Below are positions 54,535 through 62,193 of a stretch of 64,000 nucleotides of DNA, one piece after another. Where the stretch lies: assembly GCA_036387415.1 (NCBI GenBank), contig DASVTU010000009.1, forward strand, positions 50,113 through 114,112, written 5' to 3'. Numbering within the stretch: the stretch's first letter is position 1; every line of letters starts with the position of its first letter. Made by a program: the position numbers and the translations under genes. The DNA is from DASVTU01 sp036387415. GTDB taxonomy: Bacteria; Acidobacteriota; Blastocatellia; Pyrinomonadales; Pyrinomonadaceae. Below the pieces are notes generated by a model. It was not told where the DNA came from, did no database searches, and saw only the letters and a list, made by a program, of their open reading frames with translations.

Positions 54535-56940
54535 ATGCTTACGCTTCAAACGCCTCTTATCCTGCTTCACAAACACGGCATTGCGCGCATGGGTCAGCCG
54601 ACGGCGCGGCGTCTGGCATTGGCCGTGGCGACCGTCGCGGGGCATCACGATGCGGGCGAAGCGACGGTGGAAGACCTCTTGAACTACTTGCCGATGCGCT
54701 ATGAAGACCGTTCCAACCTCGCGCGCATCGCAGACCTCAGCGACGGCACGGAAGCGTCGCTCGAACTCTTTGTGCGCGTTGCGGGCGGTTTTCAAGTCGG
54801 CAAGAATCGTTCGCCGAAAGCGCCGCCGCTGTACATTTTTGAAATCACGGCGAGCGACCCTGAACGCACGGCCAAGCCGGTTGTCGTCTGGTGGTTCGTC
54901 TCCGGTCGGCAGGGGCAACGCATCGTCGCCTACAATCGCCAACGCTTCGAGCGCGGCTCGCGTTTCGTCGCCTACGGCAAGTGGGAATGGGACTCGCGGC
55001 GTAACACATTTGCGCTCAGGCTCAACAAGCCCGACGAACTCGAAATGCTCCCCGGCACATGGACGCCGCCCGAACCCGCTCTCTTTCGTCACGCTGAAGA
55101 GGGCGCGGCGGATGCTTTGACCGATGGGCGCGCGCATGCGGAGACGCAGCGACGCGTCGAGAAAGAAGACGGCACGACAGTATCCACGACGACAACATCC
55201 GAGACGACAACTGATGAAGTGGATGCTGATGAAACGGAGGACGAAGAGGAGACGAGCGACCCGACGTTGGCGGCGATTCATGTCGGTCGTCGCGTTCCGG
55301 TCTATCGAAAGCTTGGCGAGTTTCGCGCCAAGCGTCTACGCGAAATCATGCATGCCGTCTTCGGTCTGCTCGACGACGCGGCGATTGAAGAAACCCTGCC
55401 CTCCGAACTTATCACGCGTCAACGCCTCGTCAGTCGTGCTGACGCGCTCCGACACATCCACTTCCCTTCCGACGACGTACCGCTCGCCGAATACGAACGC
55501 GCACGCAGCCCCGCGCACATGCGTCTTATCTTTGAAGAGTTTTTCTGGGTGGCGCTCGCCATCGCCCTGCGTCGCGGCGAGCGCGTCAAAGAACCTAAGG
55601 GCGCGATTATCGAAATCAACGACCGCGTGCGCGCACACATCGAAGAGGTTCTGCCCTTCACACTCACGGGCGCGCAAACACGCGCACTGACGCGCATCCT
55701 CGACGACATGCAATCCGACGTGCCGATGAACCGTCTGCTGCAAGGCGATGTCGGGAGCGGCAAGACGGCGGTGGCGATGTCGGCCATGCTCGCCGCGATG
55801 GAGAACGGCTATCAGACGGGACTCATGGTGCCGACCGAAATACTCGCCGAGCAGCACGCGCGCAACATCAAACGCATGCTCGCCATGACGCCCTATCGCG
55901 TCGAACTTCTCATCGGCAGTCTGCGTGCGGCTGAGAAGCGTCGTCTTCATGCCGACATCGCGGCGGGCGAAGTCAACGCCTGCATCGGCACTCACGCGTT
56001 GATTCAGGAGGCGGTCGAATTTCAAAAACTCGGACTCGTCGTGATTGACGAACAGCATCGCTTCGGCGTCCTCCAACGCGCCGCGCTGCGCGAACGCGGC
56101 TACAATCCCGACGTGCTTGTCATGACCGCCACACCCATTCCGCGTTCGCTCGCCATGACCGTCTACGGCGACCTTGACGTGTCCGTCATCGACGAGATGC
56201 CGCCCGGACGGACGCCGATTAAGACGGTCGTCGTCGGCGAAGACCAACGTGCCGGAGTCTACAAGGGTGTGGAGCGCGAGGTACGCGCGGGGCGGCAAGT
56301 CTATGTCGTTTATCCGCTCATCGAAGAATCGGAAAAGATGGATTTGAAGGACGCGACCCGCATGTATGAACACTTACGCGACCGCATCTTTCCCAATTTC
56401 AGCATCGCACTCCTGCACGGCAAAATGAAAGCGGCGGATAAGGAAGAAGTGATGCGCGGCTTCGTCGAGCGGCGGACGCAGATACTCGTCGCGACGACCG
56501 TGGTCGAAGTCGGCGTTGATGTGCCGAACGCGTCCGTGATGGTTATAGAACACGCCGAACGATTCGGACTCTCGCAACTTCATCAATTGCGTGGTCGCGT
56601 CGGTCGCGGCGCGGAAGCATCCTTCTGCGTCCTCCTGGCTTCCGACAAGCAGACAAGCGTTGCGCGCGAACGTCTCGGCATCATGGAAGAAACTTCCGAC
56701 GGCTTCCGCATCGCCGAAAAAGACCTCGAAATTCGCGGCCCCGGCGAAGTCATGGGCACGCGGCAATCCGGCGTCCCAACCTTTCGCATCGGCAACATCG
56801 TGCGCGACATCGAAATACTCGAAGACGCGCGCCGCGAAGCCGAACATTATCTGACCACGCGTGGACGCACGCGCGAAACATCCCGGCTCGTCGAACGTGT
56901 CCGCGCCGACGCACGCTTCGGCCTCGCCGCCATCGGCTAG
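54535..56940 (+). CDS. recG: ATP-dependent DNA helicase RecG
   Basis: 801 residues. N-terminal wedge (OB-fold) domain to about 190. An acidic, Thr-rich insert at 197-243 (TTVSTTTTSETTTDEVDADE and on) is unusual. Helicase domain 1 has Walker A QGDVGSGKTAV near 403 and DEQH in VVIDEQHRFGV near 505; domain 2 has QLRGRVGRG. RecG remodels stalled forks and Holliday junctions. Confidence 0.94.
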   Translation: MLTLQTPLILLHKHGIARMGQPTARRLALAVATVAGHHDAGEATVEDLLNYLPMRYEDRSNLARIADLSDGTEASLELFVRVAGGFQVGKNRSPKAPPLYIFEITASDPERTAKPVVVWWFVSGRQGQRIVAYNRQRFERGSRFVAYGKWEWDSRRNTFALRLNKPDELEMLPGTWTPPEPALFRHAEEGAADALTDGRAHAETQRRVEKEDGTTVSTTTTSETTTDEVDADETEDEEETSDPTLAAIHVGRRVPVYRKLGEFRAKRLREIMHAVFGLLDDAAIEETLPSELITRQRLVSRADALRHIHFPSDDVPLAEYERARSPAHMRLIFEEFFWVALAIALRRGERVKEPKGAIIEINDRVRAHIEEVLPFTLTGAQTRALTRILDDMQSDVPMNRLLQGDVGSGKTAVAMSAMLAAMENGYQTGLMVPTEILAEQHARNIKRMLAMTPYRVELLIGSLRAAEKRRLHADIAAGEVNACIGTHALIQEAVEFQKLGLVVIDEQHRFGVLQRAALRERGYNPDVLVMTATPIPRSLAMTVYGDLDVSVIDEMPPGRTPIKTVVVGEDQRAGVYKGVEREVRAGRQVYVVYPLIEESEKMDLKDATRMYEHLRDRIFPNFSIALLHGKMKAADKEEVMRGFVERRTQILVATTVVEVGVDVPNASVMVIEHAERFGLSQLHQLRGRVGRGAEASFCVLLASDKQTSVARERLGIMEETSDGFRIAEKDLEIRGPGEVMGTRQSGVPTFRIGNIVRDIEILEDARREAEHYLTTRGRTRETSRLVERVRADARFGLAAIG

Positions 56941-56990
56941 AGTAGTAAAGGAATCGCCAGGCAATCGCTCTGGAAAGGAAACGAGAAGCC

Positions 56991-58151
56991 ATGCTTCATC
57001 CACTCAAGTGCCCTACTTGTTCCGCGCCGCTCGAATATGATGACGCGAGCGACAGTCGCACAGTGCGTTGTCCGTTTTGCGGGAGCACGATGCTTGCGCC
57101 CGAAAAAGAGCGACCCGCCGACGTTCGACCTCAAACCGGAGCGAGTTCGTTCGTGCGTGTCTTCATCGGCATCGCGCTCATCGCCGTGTTGGGCATCGTG
57201 CTGAGCGCCGTCTCTTTCTTTGGTTATCTTTCGTCTGGGAGAACGAACCCACCGCCGCCGCCTGTGGCAACGGTGGACGTACAGAAAGAGATACAGAAAG
57301 TGATGAGCACGGTGGGCGCGAAAGCGGTGCCGCCTGCGGGCGACGCAGGAGGTTTTGCCAGCATCGCTCTCAAATTCGGGAGCGAGGGAATCGGTGCGGG
57401 GTCGTTTACCGACGCGCGCCACATCGCCGTCGATGCGGAGGGACACATCTATGTCGGCGACTACACGGGCGGGCGTGTGCAAGTCTTCGACGCGGCGGGC
57501 AAGTTCATCACTCAATGGATGGTCGATGCCAAGATGCCTCTGCGCGGTTTGGCCGCCGACCGACGCGGAACGGTCTACGTCGTGCAGAGCGGAAAGATTC
57601 GACGCTACGAAGGCGCGAGCGGCAAACTGCTCGGCGACGTTGCATACAATGAAGGTAACGCCTTCGACGATGTGGTGGTCGCAGCCGATGGTGGGCTGGT
57701 CGCAACGTTCCATCATCACCGCGACGACATCGTGCGCTTTGATGCGACGGGTCGCGCCGTCAAGGTCATCCGCGCCGCCATTAGCAGCCAGAGCGACCGG
57801 AGCGAACTCGACATGAGCGTCGCGGTTGACGGCCTCGGCAACATCTATGCGCTCGGCTCGTTCAACGATGCCGTCTTCAAATTCACACCCGACGGACGCT
57901 TCATGACCCGCTTCGGTAGCGACGGCGATCAGCCCGGACAGTTTCGCGCGCCGCACGCCATCGCCGTCGATAATCAGGGACGCGTCTACGTCAGCGACAG
58001 CAAGGGCATACAGGTCTTCGACGCGGACGGCCGTTATCTAGACGTTTTTAAACCCGTCCCCGTCGCCTTCGGACTCGTCTTCAATGACCGCAATGAACTC
58101 TTCGTCGCCGCACGCACACAGGTCGTTAAGTTGACGTTGAATAAGCCCTAG
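56991..58151 (+). CDS. Membrane-anchored NHL-repeat protein with N-terminal zinc ribbon
   Basis: 386 residues. CPTC (7/10) and CPFC (27/30) form a small cytoplasmic zinc ribbon. One membrane helix at about 43-66. Then five or six NHL beta-propeller repeats from about 115 to 380 (ARHIAVDAEGHIYVGDYTGGRVQVF is one unit). The propeller probably lies in the periplasm and binds protein or sugar partners. Function unknown. It stands 50 bases after recG. Confidence 0.86.
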   Translation: MLHPLKCPTCSAPLEYDDASDSRTVRCPFCGSTMLAPEKERPADVRPQTGASSFVRVFIGIALIAVLGIVLSAVSFFGYLSSGRTNPPPPPVATVDVQKEIQKVMSTVGAKAVPPAGDAGGFASIALKFGSEGIGAGSFTDARHIAVDAEGHIYVGDYTGGRVQVFDAAGKFITQWMVDAKMPLRGLAADRRGTVYVVQSGKIRRYEGASGKLLGDVAYNEGNAFDDVVVAADGGLVATFHHHRDDIVRFDATGRAVKVIRAAISSQSDRSELDMSVAVDGLGNIYALGSFNDAVFKFTPDGRFMTRFGSDGDQPGQFRAPHAIAVDNQGRVYVSDSKGIQVFDADGRYLDVFKPVPVAFGLVFNDRNELFVAARTQVVKLTLNKP

Positions 58152-58309
58152 TTGAATTTGAATAATCGTTCGACGTTGACCGCCCGCGTGTCTCTCATAT
58201 CTCTTTCGTTGCATTCGCCGCCGCGTGATGCCGGAAAGATGTCCGGCGTCTTGCCCCGCATCATCTCTTAACGCGAACGCGCATTCTCTGTGTTAAATTC
58301 ATCTCCATC

Positions 58310-58888
58310 ATGCGGATTATCACCGGACTCTATCGCGGGCGGATTTTGAAAAGCCCTCCTTCCATGCAGATTCGCCCGACCTCCGACCGTCTGCGCGAGA
58401 CGCTTTTCAACGTCCTCGCGCCGCGCATCGTAGACGCGCGCTTTCTCGACCTATGCGCTGGTTCGGGCGCGGTCGGCATCGAAGCCCTTTCGCGCGGTGC
58501 AGAGTTCGTCACCTTCGTTGACCGCTCGCGCAAGATGTGCGGCCTCGTCGAATCTAATCTCGACCTGTGCGGCGTGCCGGAAGAGAAGACGGAAGTCGTG
58601 ATGAGCGAGGCCGCTGAATATCTACGGCGCACCATCGCCGGAGGCGGCGAAGACTGGCGCGGCGGCACGGCATGGGACATTGCCTTCTTCGACCCGCCCT
58701 ACGCCATCGACTATGCTCCAACTCTCGACGCCTTCGGCCAACACACAGGCGCGCTCCTACGCGACGAAGGTATCCTCGTCGTCGAACATCATCACAAGAA
58801 CAACCTCCGCGACGACATCGGAAACTTACGCCGCTGGCGCATCCTCAAACAAGGCGACTCTGCCCTCAGTTTCTACGAACAAACCTAG
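58310..58888 (+). CDS. rsmD: 16S rRNA (guanine966-N2)-methyltransferase RsmD
   Basis: 192 residues, full length. SAM-binding FLDLCAGSGAVGIEALSRGA and the catalytic DPPY (IAFFDPPYAIDYA) are present, as is the N-terminal RIITGLYRGRIL with RPTSDRLRETLFN. It methylates G966 of 16S rRNA in small-subunit assembly. Confidence 0.94.
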   Translation: MRIITGLYRGRILKSPPSMQIRPTSDRLRETLFNVLAPRIVDARFLDLCAGSGAVGIEALSRGAEFVTFVDRSRKMCGLVESNLDLCGVPEEKTEVVMSEAAEYLRRTIAGGGEDWRGGTAWDIAFFDPPYAIDYAPTLDAFGQHTGALLRDEGILVVEHHHKNNLRDDIGNLRRWRILKQGDSALSFYEQT

Positions 58889-59003
58889 GCCGCAACGTTC
58901 AATGCGCTGGCTCTCGTCGATAGAAACCGAGAGGCGTCGCTGGTACAATCTTTTCAAATACAATTCTGAGTTTCAAAGACAACTTTGGTTCTGGTTAAAG
59001 ACG

Positions 59004-60080
59004 ATGCTCGTACTTGGTATTGAAAGTTCGTGTGATGAGACGGCGGCGGCGATTGTGCGCGGCGGGCGCGAGATGTTGTCGTCGGTTATCTCTTCGCAGA
59101 TTGAGGTGCACCAGCGTTTCGGCGGAGTGGTGCCAGAACTCGCTTCGCGTGAGCATCTGGACAAGATTGTGCCAGTGGTGGAAGAGGCGTTTGCGCGTGC
59201 GGGCTTGGAGAAGGCGTCGATTGACGGCATCGCGGTGACGGCAGGGCCGGGGTTGGTCGGGTCGCTGCTGGTCGGCCTCTCCTACGCGAAGGGCATGGCA
59301 TACGCTTTAGAGAAGCCGCTCGTCGGCGTCAATCACATTGAGGGTCACATCTATTCGGTGGTCTTCGAGAATCCGCCGATTGAGTATCCGGCGTTTGCGT
59401 TGATTGTGTCGGGCGGGCACACGAATCTTTTCCTTGTGCCGGAGGCGGGCAAGTACAAAGTGCTGGCGCGGACGCGCGACGACGCGGCGGGCGAGGCATT
59501 CGACAAGGTGGCGAAGATGCTCGGACTCAGTTATCCGGGTGGCCCCATCATTGAGCGTCTGGCACGCGAGGGCGACCCGCGCGCGGTCGCGTTCAGTGTG
59601 CCGCGCATGGGCGACGGTCTTCCTGATTTCAGTTTTAGCGGACTCAAAACGGCTGTTTCAAAATACGTGCGCGAGAGCGGTTTGCAGCCTGTGAGGGATG
59701 GGGAAGAGGCGTCGCAGGCGATTAAGGATTTGGCAGCGAGTTTTCAGTCGGTCGTCGTCCGCTCGTTGGTGACGACGACGGAGAGACTAGCGGAGGAGCA
59801 TCGCCCGCGCACGCTCATTGTCGCAGGCGGCGTCGCGTGTAACGGCGCTCTCCGCGAGGCAGCAGCGACAGCGGCGCAACGTCTCGGCATCCCCGCCTAC
59901 TTCCCTTCCAGACATCTCTCGACCGACAACGCCGCCATGATTGCCGCTGCCGGAACTGTGAAACTCGAAGCAGGCGAACGGGCAGGTCTCGACCTCAACG
60001 CGGACGTTTCCCTCCGACTCCAAAACTTAGACCTAGCAGACGAAGCCCTCCGCCGCAAAAAGGTTCGTTACAGACTCTGA
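59004..60080 (+). CDS. tsaD: tRNA N6-threonylcarbamoyltransferase TsaD
   Basis: 358 residues from ATG 59004, which gives MLVLGIESSCDETAAAIV; an open frame back to 58680 overlaps rsmD and is not family-like. Metal ligands His111 and His115 in NHIEGH. The ASKHA motifs GIESSCDET, VSGGHTNLF and GGVACNGALR are intact. It transfers the threonylcarbamoyl group to A37 of tRNA. Its stop codon touches the next repeat. Confidence 0.95.
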   Translation: MLVLGIESSCDETAAAIVRGGREMLSSVISSQIEVHQRFGGVVPELASREHLDKIVPVVEEAFARAGLEKASIDGIAVTAGPGLVGSLLVGLSYAKGMAYALEKPLVGVNHIEGHIYSVVFENPPIEYPAFALIVSGGHTNLFLVPEAGKYKVLARTRDDAAGEAFDKVAKMLGLSYPGGPIIERLAREGDPRAVAFSVPRMGDGLPDFSFSGLKTAVSKYVRESGLQPVRDGEEASQAIKDLAASFQSVVVRSLVTTTERLAEEHRPRTLIVAGGVACNGALREAAATAAQRLGIPAYFPSRHLSTDNAAMIAAAGTVKLEAGERAGLDLNADVSLRLQNLDLADEALRRKKVRYRL

Positions 60081-60136
60081 CAATTGCGGATTGCGGATTT
60101 GAAAACAAGTTGTCTTTTAGTCTGAATTCCGCAATA
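60081..60136. repeat. Intergenic word-palindrome, family N
   Basis: CAATTGCGGATTGCGGATTT on the left against GTCTGAATTCCGCAAT on the right. It begins at the tsaD stop codon. Confidence 0.82.
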
Positions 60137-60157
60137 GAAGCGTTCTGCAATAACAAA

Positions 60158-60199
60158 AAGCCGCTTTGCTACTGCGAGGGTGCAAAGCGGCTTCGTTTT
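60158..60199. terminator. Bidirectional terminator between tsaD and the small minus-strand gene
   Basis: A 12-bp stem AAGCCGCTTTGC (60158-60169) with 60182-60193, an A-run before and CGTTTT after. Confidence 0.88.
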
Positions 60200-60262
60200 G
60201 CCGGTGGCTGCGACACGACGCTCAAAAGGTCGTCAAGCTTGACCGGCGAACTTGTTATCCGT

Positions 60263-60637
60263 TTAGTGTCGGCGTGCGCGTTCTCCGCGCGCGACCTGTT
60301 GGTTATTCGCTTGCGCCTCGACTTCGATGTTGCGCGCAAACTTCAAAGGGTTCTTTTCATCGAGTTCGACCGTCACGATGTCGCCCTCACGTACGTCTTT
60401 GAGCGAAACTAATTTGCCGTCAATCTTTACTTTCGTGTCGGCGTTGTCAATCGCAATCACATGCTCGACGCCCGAACGCGCAATCACGGAGATGCGCGCA
60501 TCCGTCACTTCCACCACCCGCGCCGCAATCATTCGCGTGTCCGTGTCTTCTTCCGCATCGTTGGCGGCAAGCCCGACGTTTGAGCAAAACGCGAGAAGCA
60601 AAACGGCGAAAAGACTAGCGAAGTGTTGTCGTTTCAT
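60263..60637 (-). CDS. Small exported protein, DUF5666-like beta domain
   Basis: 124 residues from ATG 60637, chosen because GGGAG lies eight bases upstream and a signal peptide follows (cleavage after GLA); a frame to 60736 is longer but lacks these. The mature part (RVVEVTDARISVIARSGVEH, then KLVSLKDVREGDIVTVEL) has the beta pattern of DUF5666-type small domains. Likely periplasmic; function unknown. Confidence 0.72.
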   Translation of the reverse strand: MKRQHFASLFAVLLLAFCSNVGLAANDAEEDTDTRMIAARVVEVTDARISVIARSGVEHVIAIDNADTKVKIDGKLVSLKDVREGDIVTVELDEKNPLKFARNIEVEAQANNQQVARGERARRH

Positions 60638-60976
60638 GTCCAAAGCTCCCAACTGGTTGTCGTCCGTAACGGGAGAGTTGCGGCGAAAAAAATCGCGAAT
60701 CAGCAAACTTTCATCAGCAGCCATCGCAACTGACATGCCGCGTCTCGCTTGAGCTTTTGAAAAAACAGTTTAATGCTTGCAACTAAACGGGAAAGACGAT
60801 TATGCGAAGGCTGATATGACAAGCTTGGAGAACGGTGGAATTATGGATTTTGTATGATTGGAGAACGTTTTGTTTTGATGCAAAACGGGCGGGAGCATGT
60901 GGTCGAAGACGAAAACACGGACGATGATTAGGCGTTTAGCCAACCATCGTCCGTGTTCAATCGTCTATCGTCGCTT
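60638..60976. other. Intergenic region between the small exported protein and dnaJ
   Basis: 339 bases, lower in GC. It contains the dnaJ terminator (60914-60957) and otherwise shows no gene; a promoter for the small exported protein must lie here, but no convincing pair of boxes was found. Confidence 0.5.
60914..60957 (-). terminator. Terminator after dnaJ
   Basis: AACACGGACGATG (60914-60926) pairs with CATCGTCCGTGTT (60945-60957), a perfect 13-bp stem, with a short T-run on the minus strand. Confidence 0.75.
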
Positions 60977-62098
60977 CTAGCCAAAGATGTCGCGAACTTT
61001 GTCCATCAAGCCCTTGTCTGCGAGGTCTTGGTCTTCGATTTGGGATAGTTGTTCGAGGAGTTTGCGTTGTTCGCGCGTGAGCGTCGTGGGCGTGACGACG
61101 GTGACCGAGACAAAGAGGTCGCCGCGACCGCGACCGCCGAGCACAGGCATGCCGTTGCCCTTCAAGCGAAATACGGTTCCGGTCTGCGTGCCAGCCGGAA
61201 TCTTGAGTTGCTGCTCGGCGTCGAGCGTCGCGACGCTAATCTCTGCGCCGAGCGCGGCTTGCGCGAAAGTTACAGGCACGGAAGCATAGAGATTGCTGCC
61301 CTGACGTTCAAAACGCTCATGCTCTTTGACGTGGATGACGACGTAGAGGTCGCCCGCCGGGCCGCCGCTCATGCCTGCCTCGCCTTCGCCCGCGATTCGC
61401 AGACGCGAACCCGTCTCGACGCCCGCAGGAATCTTGACTTCCATCATCCGCTCACGCTCGACGCGCCCCGCGCCGCGACATTCGTCGCACGGCGTACGGA
61501 TGATACGACCCGTGCCGCGACACGTCCCACACGTGCGCGCGACGGAGAAGAAGCCCTGTTGATAACGTACCTGCCCCGCGCCGTTACACGTCGAACAGTT
61601 TTCCGGCTGCGTCCCTTCCGCCGCTCCTGTCCCTTTGCATTTCTCACAGGCTTCGAGGCGCGGGATACGCAACTGCGCCGTCATACCTTGCGCGGCCTCT
61701 TCGAGCGTCGTCTCAAGGTCGTAGCGCAGGTCGGAACCGCGTTGCGCGGCGGAGCGACGACCGCCGCCTCCACGTCCGCCAAACGCGTCGCCGAAGCCGA
61801 ACAGGTCTCCGAGAATATCTTCGATGCCGCCGAAACCGGCAGCCCCGCCCCAGTTTACGCCCGCGCTGCTTGAGACGCCTGCGTGACCGTAACGGTCGTA
61901 GCGTGCGCGTTGCTGTGCGTCGGAGAGCACGGAATATGCCTCCGCCGCTTCCTTGAATTTCTCCTCCGCAGAAGCGTCGCCCGGATTCTTGTCAGGATGA
62001 AACTTAACCGCCAGACGGCGATACGCGCTTTTAATCTCTTGCTCGTTTGCGCCACGGCTCACGCCGAGCACTTCGTAGTAATCCCTTTTGCTACTCAT
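60977..62098 (-). CDS. dnaJ: Chaperone protein DnaJ
   Basis: 373 residues. J domain 1-70 with HPD at 34-36, a Gly/Phe-rich linker, then four CxxCxGxG zinc-finger motifs from about 149 (CEKCKGTG, CSTCNGAG, CGTCRGTG, CDECRGAG) and the two C-terminal substrate-binding domains. It delivers clients to DnaK and stimulates its ATPase. It follows dnaK, from which a perfect palindrome separates it. Confidence 0.95.
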   Translation of the reverse strand: MSSKRDYYEVLGVSRGANEQEIKSAYRRLAVKFHPDKNPGDASAEEKFKEAAEAYSVLSDAQQRARYDRYGHAGVSSSAGVNWGGAAGFGGIEDILGDLFGFGDAFGGRGGGGRRSAAQRGSDLRYDLETTLEEAAQGMTAQLRIPRLEACEKCKGTGAAEGTQPENCSTCNGAGQVRYQQGFFSVARTCGTCRGTGRIIRTPCDECRGAGRVERERMMEVKIPAGVETGSRLRIAGEGEAGMSGGPAGDLYVVIHVKEHERFERQGSNLYASVPVTFAQAALGAEISVATLDAEQQLKIPAGTQTGTVFRLKGNGMPVLGGRGRGDLFVSVTVVTPTTLTREQRKLLEQLSQIEDQDLADKGLMDKVRDIFG

Positions 62099-62110
62099 TT
62101 CCTCGTCAAT

Positions 62111-62190
62111 CGTAAATCGTGAATCGTCAATCGTGATAAGAATAAGAACGGAGCCGTTATCTTATCACGATTGACGATTCACGATTTACG
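62111..62190. repeat. Word-palindrome, family Z, perfect 30-bp arms between dnaK and dnaJ
   Basis: 62111-62140 and 62161-62190 are exact reverse complements, built from ATCGTGAATCGTCAATCGTG words. The 20-base loop holds a second small hairpin (AACGG/CCGTT). It fills the whole space from the dnaK stop (62194) to the dnaJ ribosome site. Confidence 0.95.
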
Positions 62191-62193
62191 TCT

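Noticed and set aside
58680..59003. N-terminal extension of tsaD
   Set aside because: It overlaps rsmD; the family start MLVLGIESSCDET is at 59004.
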